The notes: generated by a model not told the origin, from the letters alone. A stretch of 64,000 nucleotides of DNA from Homarus americanus (GCF_018991925.1 NW_024738608.1:480248-544247), one strand, 5' to 3'. Shown: positions 35,036 to 47,829, numbered from the stretch's first letter. Made by a program: numbers and translations.

Positions 35036-36865
35036 GTATTAATCCCACCCAGGAGGTTGAGCCAAGGTCAGCAAATGTTAGTATTAATCCCACCCAGGAG
35101 GTTAAGCCAAGGTCAGCAAATGTTAGTATTAATCCCACCCAGGAGGTTAAGCCAAGGTCAGCAAATGTTAGTATTAATCCCACCCAGGAGGTTAAGCCAA
35201 GGTCAGCAAATGTTAGTATTAATCCCACCCAGGAGGTTAAGCCAAGGTCAGCAAATGTTAGTATTAATCCCACCAAGGAGGTTAAGCCAAGGTCAGCAAA
35301 TGTTAGTATTAATCCCACCCAGGAGGTTAAGCCAAGGTCAGCAAATGTTAGTATTAATCCCACCAGGAGGTTAATCCAAAAAGGTCAGCAAATGTTAGTA
35401 TTAATCCCACAGGAGGTTAAGCCAAGGTCAGCAAATGTTAGTATTAATCCCACCAAGGAGGTTAAGCCAAGGTCAGCAAATGTTAGTATTAATCCCACCA
35501 AGGAGGTTAAGCCAAGGTCAGCAAATGTTAGTATTAATCCCACCAAGGAGGTTAAGCCAAGGTCAGCAAATGTTAGTATTAATCCCACCAAGGAGGTTAA
35601 GCCAAGGTCAGCAAATGTTAGTATTAATCCCACCAAGGAGGTTAAGCCAAGGTCAGCAAATGTTAGTATTAATCCCACCAAGGAGGTTAAGCCAAGGTCA
35701 GCAAATGTTAGTATTAATCCCACCAAGGAGGTTAAGCCAAGGTCAGCAAATGTTAGTATTAATCCCACCCAGGAGGTTAAGCCAAGGTCAGCAAATGTTA
35801 GTATTAATCCCACCAAGGAGGTTAAGCCAAGGTCAGCAAATGTTAGTATTAATCCCACCCAGGAGGTTAAGCCAAGGTCAGCAAATGTTAGTATTAATCC
35901 CACCAAGGAGGTTAAGCCAAGGTCAGCAAATGTTAGTATTAATCCCACCAAGGAGGTTAAGCCAAGGTCAGCAAATGTTAGTATTAATCCCACCAAGGAG
36001 GTTAAGCCAAGGTCAGCAAATGTTAGTATTAATCCCACCAAGGAGGTTAAGCCAAGGTCAGCAAATGTTAGTATTAATCCCACCAGGCAGGTTAAGCCAA
36101 GGTCAACAAATGTTAGTAATCACCCAGGAGGTTAAGCCAAGGTCAGCAAATGTTAGTAATCCCACCCAGGAGGTTAAGCCAAAAGGTCAGCAAATGTTAG
36201 TATTAATCACCAGGCGGTTAAGCCAAGGTCAGCAAATGTTAGTATTAATCACAGGAGGTTAAGCCAAGGTCAGCAAATGTTAGTATTAATCCCACCAAGG
36301 CGGTTAAGCCAGGTCAGCAAATATTAGTATTAATCCCACCCAGGAGGTTAAGCCAGGTCCAGCAAATAATGGTATTAATCCCACCCAGGAGGGGTTTAAA
36401 GCCAAAGGTCGGCAAATGTTAGTATTTAATCACCAAGGCGGTTAAGCCAAGGTCAAAATGTTAGTATTAATCACCAAGGAGAGTTAAGCCAAGGTCAGCA
36501 AATGTTAGTATTAATCACCAGGAGAGTTAAGCCAAGGTCCTTAAATGTTAGTATTAATCACCAAAGGAGGGTTAAGCCAAGGTCAGCAAATGTTAGTATT
36601 AATCCCACCCAAGGGCGATTAAAGCAAGGTCAGCAAATGTTATTAATCACCAAGGAGGTTAGCCAAGGTCAGCAAATGTTAGTATTAATCCCACCCAGGA
36701 GGTTAAGCCAAGGTCAGCAAATGTTAGTATTAATCCCACCCAGGAGGTTAAGCCAAGGTCAGCAAATGTTAGTATTAATCCCACCAAGGAGGTTAAGCCA
36801 AGGTCAGCAAATGTTAGTATTAATCCCACCCAGGAGGTTAAGCCAAGGTCAGCAATTATTACAGA
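35036..36865. repeat. 45-bp minisatellite, ~40 copies
   Basis: Unit gttaagccaaggtcag followed by caaatgttagtattaatcccacccaggag in pieces (45 bp). Between about 35040 and 36110 copies are near-identical, differing mainly in cacccaggag against caccaaggag. From about 36110 to 36680 they carry many small indels, then become regular again. As 45 = 3 x 15, long frames (up to 275 codons) open on both strands without implying coding. The complementary unit forms the array at 48.4 kb. Confidence 0.97.
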
Positions 36866-37126
36866 CCCACCCGGGTGATCAGTCCGGGTGAGCCCCCACA
36901 GAGCAAGGCGGTGGTCCCAGTCCGTCAGGCCACCGTGAGGAGATCTAAGGAAAATATTTTAGAAGTTGTATTTATGTTTCCTGAACCTTTATTTACCTGT
37001 TATTGTATTATTATGTTCTTATATGACACCAGTTATGTATAGTTAAGATTAAAGGTGATAAAACAACTAAAATAAAGTTATAAATTGGTTATATAAGGCA
37101 AACTTTCCCAGTATTTTCACACATTG
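36866..37126. other. Array edge and AT-rich spacer
   Basis: Begins with an imperfect palindrome, cacccgggtg near 36879 and ccgggtg near 36893, then unique AT-rich DNA. Confidence 0.45.
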
Positions 37127-37396
37127 GGTATTGCCTTCTGTTGTGATAACTGAGAACTACCTCGTCAACAGGGTATTGCCTTCTGTTGTGATAACTGAGA
37201 ACTACCTCGTCAACAGGGTATTGCCTTCTGTTGTGATAACTGAGAACTACCTCGTCAACAGGGTATTGCCTTCTGTTGTGATAACTGAGAACTACCTCGT
37301 CAACAGGGTATTGCCTTCTGTTGTGATAACTGAGAACTACCTCGTCAACAGGGTATTGCCTTCTGTTGTGATAACTGAGAACTACTTCCGTTCCTA
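37127..37396. repeat. 45-bp minisatellite (second type), 6 copies
   Basis: Unit ggtattgccttctgttgtg followed by ataactgagaactacctcgtcaaca in pieces, starting at 37127, 37172, 37217, 37262, 37307 and 37352. The first five copies appear identical and the last changes at its 3' end (ctacttccgttc). The sequence is unrelated to the 35-kb unit although the length is equal. Confidence 0.96.
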
Positions 37397-38695
37397 CCAT
37401 TAGTTGTCAACATTGGTACGATAAATTAGCCTTCAAACACTCTATAACTGTCTTAGTGTTAACAATTAAGATTATCCTTTGTAAAAGAGTAAAATAAACT
37501 GTCTAATTAAATAAAAATACTGTGTCTTTTTATAATTTTTTAAGTATAATTTAGACCAGTTGTGGAATGCGACAAAAGACAAGGTATTGATATATGCAAT
37601 TTATACCAACAAAGTTTGAAAAAATAGAAGTAAAAATAAACCCAGAGCTTGTATATCACAGCCCGGTTCAGTCTGAGTGAGTGGCACATGTGAGCCACTG
37701 ACCACGGTCTGTAGAACAAAATTTACATATATACATATACTTTGAACATAACACAGAACACTTTCATGAATGTCTACTTTATCATTTTATTATTATTATT
37801 ATTATTATTATGAAACGTTACTGTGAGAGAAATAGTTTGCTGCAACATAACTCACTGTATGGACCGAGGGGAATATAACAAACTTCTTTTGTGGAAAAAT
37901 GTTACAAAAGGAAGAAAGATAAGAAATTTATAATATATGAGTCTTCCCACCTTACTGTGAGTAGGAATTCGTTAATCATGTTAAGTAAACTATATAATCA
38001 TCTTCAGAATATGTCTTTTTTTTTTGCCTCTTCAACGTTGCATAGACGCTGTTGTTGTAAGATGGCCTGGGTCACACATGTCTACTCTTATTAGTAGTGT
38101 TAAACGTGTATTAAAACGTATATTCGTGTTTCTTTTTATTCTTTACAGTCTACTTCCCAAACATATTGTTCTCATCTACTGCACAAGGGATAATACTTTT
38201 CTAATATCTCATACAATATCAAGAGGTACAATAGTCTCACTGTCTACTGTAAAATATTTGATCATCATTCTTCATCAATCTTTCCAAAGTTGAGAGTCTG
38301 GATACATTTCGTGTCCTACAAACCTTTTCATTTTATATAAGATTGAAGGTAATTGAACCGTGATCGACAGGAACCTTATAAACCGAGTCTACTATTTACT
38401 CAACTCTCTATTAATCAACTCGTTCAGGTCTCGAAAAAGTTTAAGGGAATGGTTCGCTTCCAGTAACTCGCCTCATTACATTTATTACAAACTAAAACAA
38501 AGAAAGGGTTGGAGGGGGGAGAGGGGGAAGCTGACTCGACAGTGACAATGAACAGTGAAAGTGTCATGACACAAAATTCATGTCCCTCACGCCCATCGAC
38601 CAAGGACATCAAAAGAACAAGTAATGGCAGTGTCTCCACCTAATGCTAGGATAATATTTTTCTTTATTATGTCTTAGTAAATCATGTCAACTACA
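37397..38695. other. Unique AT-rich DNA
   Basis: A short (TTA)n lies at 37786-37812. Several 60-90 codon frames show no recognisable domain. No gene called. Confidence 0.4.
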
Positions 38696-38890
38696 CTCAT
38701 CCCACCTTGGTTCGCTCAAGCTCTCCCTCCCTCCTTCTTTTCCTCTCGCTCTCCTTCCCTCCCTCTTTCCCTCTCGGAGTCCTTCTTTCCCTCTATTCCT
38801 CCCGCTCTCCTTCCCTCTCGCTGTGCATCTCCCTTCCCTACCACCATCTTTCCCTCCCTTCCTCCCACTCACCCTCCTCCTCTACTACAC
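38696..38890. repeat. Pyrimidine-rich tract
   Basis: ctccctccttcttttcctc-type units at about 15 bp periodicity. Confidence 0.65.
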
Positions 38891-40440
38891 AATATGAGTA
38901 GAGAAAAAAACCCAGAAAAGACAGAAAACAAATCAAGGTCTCTCTCTTTAGTCTCCTTGTGGTGAAAAAAAAATATATATACTGTATATATAAAAAGAAA
39001 CGAATTTAGAGTGAAATAAATAAATCAGAATAAATCTTTCTAATGAGTTTATTCACGAGAGATAAATTAAGATTAACTGTTTTTCTCCCTGTTGAAGGTT
39101 AAAACGAGAACAATTACTCTACACTGATTTAGATGTTCTAGGAGGAAAGAAGAAGCGGAATGATAAAATAGTCTTATGATTCAGAATTAAGTATAAATAA
39201 AACTCAAATCACAGTCATAAGAAGTAGTCAGTTATCACCTGGACACGAACATAATCCCTCACAGAACAAACACAAGTAATGCCAACATAACGTGATGCAA
39301 CTAAACCTGTGTGTTAAACTTGTTAGAACCACATAATAACACGTAATTACAGGGATATACTGATGACATAACATTACGACAACTATGACCTTCATCGTCA
39401 ATACAGTATATAAATATATCCATCAAATTACAAAAGATTAGGACTAGTCGATGGCGTTCATAAATACTATTGGTTAAAAATAAATGTTATTGCTCTAAGT
39501 ATGTTATGTAATGGGAGGGTAATTTTATGTTTGGTATTGAAAAAATCAAACCTGTCTTGTGTGGATATTATTATTAATATTTGTACTTAGAAGTGTAGGC
39601 AGGAGGCAGTGTTATCGCCATTTTGCCATTCAGATGCTGTTAAGGTACTCGACAGACAGACACACACACAGACACCAGACTGTACTGAAAGCTACTAGAC
39701 ACTATACAACTACACTAATCATAATTAACAGACAAGTAAAAATCCATCTACACTCTGTTAATGGTCATAATAATTTCCAGTCCATGATAATTAACTACTT
39801 GAGGTGTCTATAATTTAATACTATGATTAATGTCTCCTGTGTTCAGATGTTTATAGAGATAATCAATAGAGTCCATTATATCTTGTGATCATAGAGCGGT
39901 GTAAATGATGTAGATTAATGTGTAATGTAACCAACACATTTGTTTCACTAGACACCATGACTCAGGCTCCTAATTATTGAGGACATTTATCACACCTTGT
40001 TGTTTGGGGCTCTGGCCGTATTGTTTTATTCTTGTATCTGAAGTTAATTTTGTTTATATTTTGGTAGTTTTACTCAATCTCATATACTTTTTATAAACTT
40101 TCCTCTAATAATTCTCTCTTGCTCCCTCTTCGAAATATATGTATACCTCTTGACATAAACTTTTTGGTAGTTTTACTCGATTCAAAATATTTTTACAAAC
40201 TTTAATGAGTTCTATTTTCTCTCCCTCTTATCACAATTGGTAAAGATGACCTGATGAACACCTGATTTAACGAGAGGGGACTAATGCCTCCTTCACAAAT
40301 GCCAAACATGGGTGTTGAATGACTCAGGTGATTTTTCCTATGCTTCAAGTAGGACCTTCAACCAGCCCAGGTCAGTAAGTTTTGGGGCTTAGTAGGGATG
40401 CAAATGGTAGTGATTAGATTTGTAATGGTCTGTTAATTGC
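38891..40440. other. Unique AT-rich DNA
   Basis: Nothing recognised apart from a small palindromic tatatatactgtatatata at about 38973-38992. Confidence 0.4.
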
Positions 40441-40444
40441 AGTG

Positions 40445-40830
40445 GTCAATGTGTGTGTGTTTGTCTGGGTGGAGAGTGTGTATTTGTGTGTCTGGATGGA
40501 AGGCGTGTTTTTGTTTGTCAGGGTGGAGAAAATCTCTTTGTGTCTTTGTCAGGGTGTAGGGCGTGTACTTGTTTGTCAGGGTAGAGGGTGTGTATTTGTG
40601 TGTCTGGATGGAAGGCGTGTTTTTGTTTGTCAGGGTGGAGAAAATCTCTTTGTGTCTTTGTCAGGGTGTAGGGCGTGTACTTGTTTGTCAGGGTAGAGGG
40701 TGTGTATTTGTGTGTCTGGATGGAAGGCGTGTTTTTGTTTGTCAGGGTGGAGAATATCTCTTTGTGTCTTTGTCAGGGTGTAGGGCGTGTACTTGTTTGT
40801 TAGGGTAGAGGGTGTGTCCTTGCTTGGCGT
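40445..40830. repeat. 112-bp minisatellite, ~3.4 copies
   Basis: gtcagggtggagaa starts at 40517, 40629 and 40741, exactly 112 bp apart. Each unit holds three sub-repeats of cagggtgtag/cagggtagag/ctggatggaag, about 37 bp each. The frame is open over the array but starts and ends with it, so I do not call a gene. Confidence 0.93.
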
Positions 40831-40883
40831 GGTGCGGGTGAATGCAGCAGTGAGGTTGGTTGGTAATGGTGGTGTTATTGTTT

Positions 40884-40985
40884 GGTTTAAGGGCCGTTGT
40901 TTAAGGGCCGTTGTTTAAGGGCCGTTGTTTAAGGGCCGTTTAAGGGCCGTTGTTTAAGGGCCGTTGTTTAAGGGCCGTTGTTCCA
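40884..40985. repeat. 15-bp minisatellite (aagggccgttgttta)
   Basis: Seven to eight copies of gggccgttgtttaa, one shortened to gggccgtttaa. Confidence 0.93.
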
Positions 40986-41135
40986 GGCGTGTATAAGGTT
41001 TTGTCTTGGCTTTTGTGGCTGTTGGTCTTGTCTTTTGTGGTCTTTGTTGGCGTATTTTTTTTATTTTTTTGTACTTATTTTATTTTTTTGCAGAATGAAC
41101 TGTCTACTGTACGGTCAAGTGTAAACGTGTGTTAA

Positions 41136-41340
41136 GGAGGAAGAAACTGGTTCACAAATAGGGTGGTGGACGAGTGGAACAAGCTTAGCAACTTTGTAGT
41201 AAGTGCGGGAACTCTGGAAAGTTTCAAAAGGAGGCTAGATAGATTCATGGATGATAGAGATAGTAACTCTATTGAGGAGTTGCCATGCACAGCTAATCCG
41301 GCCCACAGACTCTAGTTTTATGTTCTTATGTTAAACATAC
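41136..41340 (+). mobile_element. Non-LTR retrotransposon 3' end (ORF2 C-terminus)
   Basis: Between an in-frame TAA (41133-41135) and a TAG stop (41313-41315) the frame is open and reads NWFTNRVVDEWNKLSNFVV, then SAGTLESFKRRLDRFMDD, then ELPCTANPAHRL. This is the conserved end of ORF2 in arthropod non-LTR elements of the CR1/Jockey type, FxNRVVxxWNxLxxxVVxAxTxxxFKxxLDxF. The stop is followed by tttatgttcttatgtt, a short degenerate 3' tail. It is a 5'-truncated copy, younger than the related relic at 32.9 kb because no frameshift is seen in 59 codons. Confidence 0.82.
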
Positions 41341-41440
41341 ATGAACGTACACTGTGTTTGTAAGGAGGAGATACTCATATAAACAGCCCAGCACAATAAC
41401 AATTGTTGACTTACATGTAACGACTTTGTATACGTTTTTC

Positions 41441-42190
<750 letters not shown>

Positions 42191-42202
42191 CAAAGACCAC
42201 AC

Positions 42203-42203
<1 letters not shown>

Positions 42204-42250
<47 letters not shown>
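42204..42250. repeat. (GA)23 microsatellite
   Basis: A perfect run. With the TC-rich tract just upstream it makes a natural inverted pair. Confidence 0.95.
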
Positions 42251-42254
<4 letters not shown>

Positions 42255-42525
42255 AGGTTCTCCTCCTCGTGTCAGTGTTGTTGTGGAGTAACAGTGTAAA
42301 ATACGAGCCAGTGCAGCAATGTATCCTGGGGGCCATGGTGGTACGCGAGCCACACGACAAGCGCCCTGCATATACTCAGGCATTTTACGGTCCAGACTAA
42401 ACACTCACTGACGATTGCCCGATGATCATGAAGAATTTATGGCTGAATTATATCCCTGTTAATTTTTTTTCCTTTATTTTGATTTTTTTTTTAAGGTTGC
42501 GTGGGGTCGTCGTGGTTTGGTTTAG
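42251..42525. other. Unique spacer
   Basis: No gene recognised. Confidence 0.4.
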
Positions 42526-42830
42526 TGAAGGTGGGAGGAGGTGGATGTTGATGTGGGAGGAGGAGGTTGTTGATGTGGAAGGGGGAGGATGTGGGTGTGG
42601 AAGGAGGATGAGGAGGATGTTGGTGTGAGAGGAGGAAGGTGAAGGTTGTTAATGCGGGAGGAAGAGAAGGATGTGGGTGTGGAGGGAGGATGAGGAAGAT
42701 GTTGGTGTGGGAGGAGGAAGATGAAGGTGTTAATGCGGGAGGAAGAGAAGGATGTGAGAAGAGGAGGAGGATGAAGAAGAACAGAAGAAGAAATTTGTGT
42801 GGGAGAAGAAGGAGGAAGAGGAGGAGTTGA
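42526..42830. repeat. GGA-rich minisatellite
   Basis: Degenerate gtgggaggaggaagatg units. A longer block beginning aaggatgtgggtgtgg and ending aatgcgggaggaagag occurs twice (about 42585 and 42668). Confidence 0.75.
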
Positions 42831-42876
42831 GATAGAAAGAGGAATGGACTAAAATGGGAGAGGAATGACTTAAAGA

Positions 42877-42882
<6 letters not shown>

Positions 42883-42926
<44 letters not shown>
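42883..42926. repeat. (GA)21 microsatellite
   Basis: A perfect run. Confidence 0.95.
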
Positions 42927-42928
<2 letters not shown>

Positions 42929-43555
42929 ATATGTTTGTTGGAGAGAAAGAAAAAACACGTATAGGTTCGTGCTGGCGGATACACTCAACACTATATTGAC
43001 CTTTATACCACCAAGAGATCTATAATATATTTGACGGTACGTGAGCAAGAGTAATTGATATCACATTGGAAAAAAAGAATTGTGTTTATATTTTACCCTC
43101 GTGGGATGTTAGAGCCAGAGAGTGTGTGGGTGTTTGTGTACAAGCAAGAGGGTGTGTGTCGTCGCTGCGGTCGCTCTGAATATTTGGTTAAGTGGACGCT
43201 TGTATGCTGAGTGCTTGCTTTGTGGCGTGTTTGCTTTGAGAGCCTCGTTTAAGTTGTCAATTTGGGGTATGTTTATTCCCTAGGTTGTGTTGAAGATGGA
43301 GGTGGTGAAGAGTGAACTGGAATTTACCTGTGTCTATGTGTATGGTAATGAGTTACCTGGAGTAAACTAACATGGAGGTGTGTTAGTGAGGCGGTAAATA
43401 CCTTATAGACGCGTGATGATTCGTTGTCTGTTTGTGTGAGTTAAAAATAGCACATATAATTTTAGTTACGTGTCTATCTTTTTATTTATATAAGAACATA
43501 AATACTCTAATGTGTGTAGTGTTGTTAAGGTCAGATGGTGTGCTAACTAACTGTT
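42927..43555. other. Unique spacer
   Basis: No gene recognised. gagttacctggagtaaac near 43350 may be a scrap of a dispersed repeat. Confidence 0.35.
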
Positions 43556-43569
43556 CCGTGCCATTATCA

Positions 43570-43770
43570 AGGTATGTAGTACGTCTAAACTCGCTGGGGT
43601 TAACAGTTACAATAATTACACACCACAAAACTGCAATACGAAAAATCAAATTACACGAGAGCGAGTTTGAGAACGATTGTATCTCGGCACGTTGGCCTGA
43701 GTTACCGAGGTTTAGCAGTTTAGACTTACTGCACAACACAAAAATTGCAATATGAAAAAAAAGCGTTCCA
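43570..43770. repeat. Imperfect ~115-bp duplication
   Basis: caccacaaaactgcaatacg near 43620 and aacacaaaaattgcaatatg near 43735 match in order, and each is preceded by a tctaaact- or tttagact-type string. Frames of 107 (+) and 115 (-) codons overlap here. Neither resembles a known protein. Confidence 0.4.
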
Positions 43771-44115
43771 TAAAAACAAGTCCTAAAGCAACATTGTACC
43801 AAATAGTCTGAATTAAGAATACTAATCATCTAATAGGGTCATTTACCAGGTCTAAATGAGGCCACGACAAACCATTACACCCTATCAATAACACTCAAAT
43901 GAAGGAGGTGAATTTCCCCTCTATCTCGCCCCCATCTCCTCTAACAACTCTAACCACCTTCTTGCAGTTGTTGACACCTCCAATTAGGACCCCGGAAACA
44001 AGCTGGACTGGTACCTTAAGTGGCCATTAATTTTCACCCCCGTATCATATGTCTTTTGAAGCGCTGGGTACATGTTGGTAACTTCGCCTGGATAGAGAAA
44101 TTAAATTAAGGGTTT
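43771..44115. other. Unique spacer
   Basis: No gene recognised. Confidence 0.4.
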
Positions 44116-44116
44116 T

Positions 44117-44165
44117 GGAGTGTTGGCCGAGCGGTGAGGTAAGGCTGTTGGTTCACTGACTTGTG
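44117..44165 (+). mobile_element. tRNA-Ser/Leu-like 5' fragment (SINE head?)
   Basis: TGGCCGAGCGG at 44124-44134 is a perfect box A of class II tRNAs. It is preceded by a 7-base acceptor-like stretch (ggagtgt) and followed by gtaaggc and gttggttcactgac. No box B or T-arm follows, so it is not a complete tRNA gene. Confidence 0.4.
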
Positions 44166-44264
44166 TTCTCCTCTATCTCACTTTTCTCTCTTTTGTGTAT
44201 CATTTATCTGACTTTATTTTTATGGGAATCTGTCTCCTTGCCCATCTCTACGTTCACAGTCGCT

Positions 44265-44266
<2 letters not shown>

Positions 44267-44342
<76 letters not shown>

Positions 44343-44384
44343 ACACACACACACACACCACACACACACAACACACACACAAAA
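44267..44384. repeat. (CA)n microsatellite with CCA interruptions
   Basis: CA repeats to 44340, then several accacac and caacac breaks to 44384. Confidence 0.95.
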
Positions 44385-45200
44385 ACTACTCCTGGCTGGC
44401 TGGTACCCGGCCATTTCCTTACATAGAAATACAAGTTTTTAATCCATGTTCCTTGGCTGAGGGAGAGACGATCCCACCACACTGCATCCTCAACTACATT
44501 CTCAGAGACTCTCAAGTTAAAACCATTTTTCCTCTCTTAACTCATCATGGGTGACGGTACCTTAACTAGCTACTGACTCACGGTACGGATATCAAGCATG
44601 AAATATGGAGTGGATATTACGTTAAGACTGTACTTGGATGGGTTCTCTTTCTTAATTTATTAAAGGAAATATCTTACGTGTGTTTAAGAATACCTCCTGC
44701 CCTGCTGTTGTTCCTCTTGCCCTTATGCAGGTAGGTTTTTACGGGCAATCAACATGGCAGGCAGTGAGCCCCCAAAACCTTGATGGTGGATAATGGGCAA
44801 TATATTTACATCCAGGTCTCGCAGGATGCTCGATAAGCCAGACCTAACTAATGTACTTTACGTGGCTCTCTCTCCTACTGGCCCCGGGACCACATTCTTA
44901 AACCTCCCTGTCTACCATTAACTTTCATTTGTCTTTTTTTTTTTGTAACTGAAGGTAATTTTTTTTCCAGTGGCGGTCGAGTCTCTGAGTAGTTTTGACG
45001 CCTTTTTTTTTTTTTTGAGTGCCCCAATTTAAAAGAGTGACTTAGATGAATTTGCCATTTGGGGGGTGAGGGTGGGGGGTGGTAATGGAAAAGGTTTAGG
45101 TGAGGGAATTTAGTGGACGAAGCCTCGAGAATCTAAATATAAAAAGGTGAATTTTGAAAAGTTTGAAATTTTGTTTTAAATTTAGGCAATATGTTAAAAA
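44385..45200. other. Unique DNA
   Basis: Poly-T stretches at 44934 and 45003. No gene recognised. Confidence 0.4.
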
Positions 45201-45204
45201 TAAC

Positions 45205-45280
45205 CTGATCAGTCCTGACCTAACTTGACCTAACTTATCCGAACCTAATCTAGACCGAACCTAACCTAACATTCAAGCTA
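45205..45280. repeat. CCTAA-like interstitial tract
   Basis: Degenerate cctaacttgacctaactt followed by gaacctaacctaac. Only the last units are true CCTAA. Confidence 0.5.
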
Positions 45281-45679
45281 AAGAATTCTAGACATTAACT
45301 CCTGGTCTTGTAAGCACTTCCTTCCTCAGAAAGCACATCTGGTAAGGTGCCATTCATCGCACACTACACAAACCGAAGAGAATAACTTCACCTCTCACTA
45401 CACCGAGCCTGGTGGTATTACCGGGTCGTGACTGTCTTCTTGTCGTGTGTGTGCGTGTATGACTGTCTTCTTGTGTATATGACTGTTATGTGTGTGCGTG
45501 TTGTACGTAGTGCCCCATTCTATCTCTATGTTAATAAACGTCTACTTTTGGAGGTTGACTGCTAGATAAAAGTGTGTGTGGGGGGGGGGGGAGGTATGAT
45601 ATGAAACGAGAAAACTACGTAAATATATGAATTATTAAAGAAAAACAACAAAAACAACAAATGTAACAAATAGACCTTA
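45281..45679. other. Unique spacer
   Basis: Contains a short gggggggggg run near 45585. No gene. Confidence 0.4.
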
Positions 45680-45684
45680 GAAAA

Positions 45685-45975
45685 AGCCGATCTACATCCT
45701 TCCGAGGAAGTGGAGAATGGTACAACCCGTCAGGCGCCGACTGGGAAGAGTGTGTGTAGTGTGGTGGGTAGGGTGTGTGGTGTGGTGTAGGGTGTGGGTG
45801 TGTGGGTAGGGTAGGGTGGTAGTGTAGGGTAGGGTGGTGTAGAGTAGGGTGGTGTGGGTATAGTGTTGGGTAGGGTAGGGTAGTGGTGTGGGTGTAAGGA
45901 TAGGGGTAGGGTAGGGTGTAGTAGGGTGGTGTAGGTAGGATAGTGTTGGGGTAGGTGGTGTAGAGTAGGGTAGGT

Positions 45976-46048
<73 letters not shown>

Positions 46049-46160
46049 CATCCACATCCTTCCGCGACGCCGACAGAAGGTATCAGGACCCACCGACTAG
46101 TGTGTGACATCCACATCCTTCCGCGACGCCGACAGAAGGTATCAGGACCCACCGACTAGG
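45685..46160. repeat. TGTGGTGTAGGG minisatellite framed by a shared module
   Basis: A module holding catccttccg, then ggta, then accc and ccgact occurs at about 45688-45745 and twice more at 46047-46104 and 46105-46160 (58-bp spacing). Between them are irregular gtagggtagggtggtgtg units and a (TG)33 at 45978-46046. The framing suggests the module was duplicated around the array. Confidence 0.7.
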
Positions 46161-46275
46161 AAGGGCGGTGTAGGGTATTGTAGGGTGTAAGGTAGTGTTG
46201 GGTAGGGCAGGGTGGTGTAGTGTAGGGTGGTGTGGTGTAAGGTAGTGTTGGGTGGTGTAGTGTGGTGTAGTGTAG
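46161..46275. repeat. GGTGTAGTGTAGGG repeat
   Basis: Continuation of the same G/T-rich units after the second and third modules. Confidence 0.7.
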
Positions 46276-46651
46276 CCAACAGAGTACAAAGATGTCAGAG
46301 AAGCAAAAGCACCTTAGATTTGCATTAAGACTTTATCGCATCCCAATGTATTTTCTCATGTCAAGTTCAGAGAAAAAAAATCACCTAACTTATCTATGAA
46401 GAATCGCGACATTGCCGTACAGAAGGTATTCGTAAGTGCTTTAGCGGTGTGCTGTTAGATACATAAAAATATAATTGGAGGGTTTTAATTTGTAGAGTGG
46501 TGAGGTCCTTTTGCGGTTTGTAATTGGCTAGATAAGAAAACGCGGCGCTTTTAAGGGTTGTGATTGGTGGAGGGGAGAACGAACTAGGGGTAGGGTGGGC
46601 GGTGGTACTGGAAAATGTACTTTTAATGATTTTATTGGTTCGTAGGAAGAC

Positions 46652-46652
<1 letters not shown>
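46276..46652. other. Unique spacer
   Basis: No gene recognised. Confidence 0.4.

Positions 46653-46702
<50 letters not shown>
46653..46702. repeat. (GA)24 microsatellite
   Basis: A perfect run. Confidence 0.96.
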
Positions 46703-46707
<5 letters not shown>

Positions 46708-47827
46708 GCTGAACAACAGATAAAAAATAGACTATCCCAATCAAATCTGTCTGTTTACCCGTCTGTCTTCCTACCGCAATGTAGTATGATAGTTAAAAGC
46801 ATCCATTTAGTACTATGGACCCACAGAAAGGATAAATTGCCTTGGAAGTTTCGCTTGATCAGTTAACATAGGTGATTTTAGTCTAATATTGACTCGAGAC
46901 TTGAAGCCGCTAGACGTGTTACTTAAACTCTCACAGGTAAACGAACTTACCTTTAAATAGCATTTGTTATTTATATCTGTTTATTTTGGGAAAGGATGGA
47001 ACTTACTATGGAAGGGAAGAATCACAGCAGAATACATAATTATGCAAAAAACCTGAGAGGGATAGTGGATGAGAGAAAATGAAGGGAGGGTTTAAGTTAC
47101 CTGATGAATCCCACCAGTTTGCATCATCAGTAGAAGTTTTGCAAAGATATTATATATATTTTAATGTCTTACGACCACAACCACGACCACAACCACGACC
47201 ACATCAAGTCAAGGGAGTCTTTTAAAATAAGAGAAGAATAAACTCCGTCAGTTAAAACAATAGAGTCCTACAAGAGACAGATTCACAAGCCAACTTTGGC
47301 ACACCGGGCGGAAACACCGAACGTCCTGTGATGATGCTCTTTTGTTTGTCTCCCCGGCCGCCATGACGCTTTGTTTACGTTCACAGGCGTCACTTCCTCT
47401 ATCTTTTAATGTGCATTGTTGAGACCCCAAGCCAGTCAAAAATAAAACCGTTGTAATTACACTTAGCTCATGACAACAGCGTTAATTCTCTTATCGGTTT
47501 ATCTCAGTTTTATATCAATGATTTTTCTTTCTCTTGATTCCGTAACTCGACTCTAACACACAGAGAAGACAAACAGTACTTGAAAGGCGTTGTATTTTAC
47601 GCATTTTACGCTCGTTGCTGCGCTTTTGTTTCTTTCTCTGTCTCTCTTGTCTCTCCCGCTTCGCCCCCTGTTTTAGGCATAAATTATTACACCCCGCATA
47701 CTTACCTCTTGACGGATAGCGCAATTAAACTGGCGGAAAAAGCTGTCTGGTGCGCTATATTACCAGACGGCCTCAATAAACGAGATGTCCGTGTAGACTC
47801 CTCACCTCGGCGGAAAAACGTAACCAC

Positions 47828-47829
<2 letters not shown>
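46703..47829. other. Unique DNA
   Basis: No gene recognised. A ccacgaccacaaccacgacc patch (about three 12-bp units) lies near 47176-47206. Confidence 0.4.

Noticed and set aside
35392..36262. Frames of 192-275 codons repeating VLIPPRRLSQGQQML
   Set aside because: The unit is 45 bp (15 codons), so any stop-free phase stays open. Frames on both strands break at the first non-triplet indels of the array.
36700..37396. CRISPR-like regular repeats at 37.1 kb
   Set aside because: The 45-bp units repeat in full, with no spacer sequence between constant parts.
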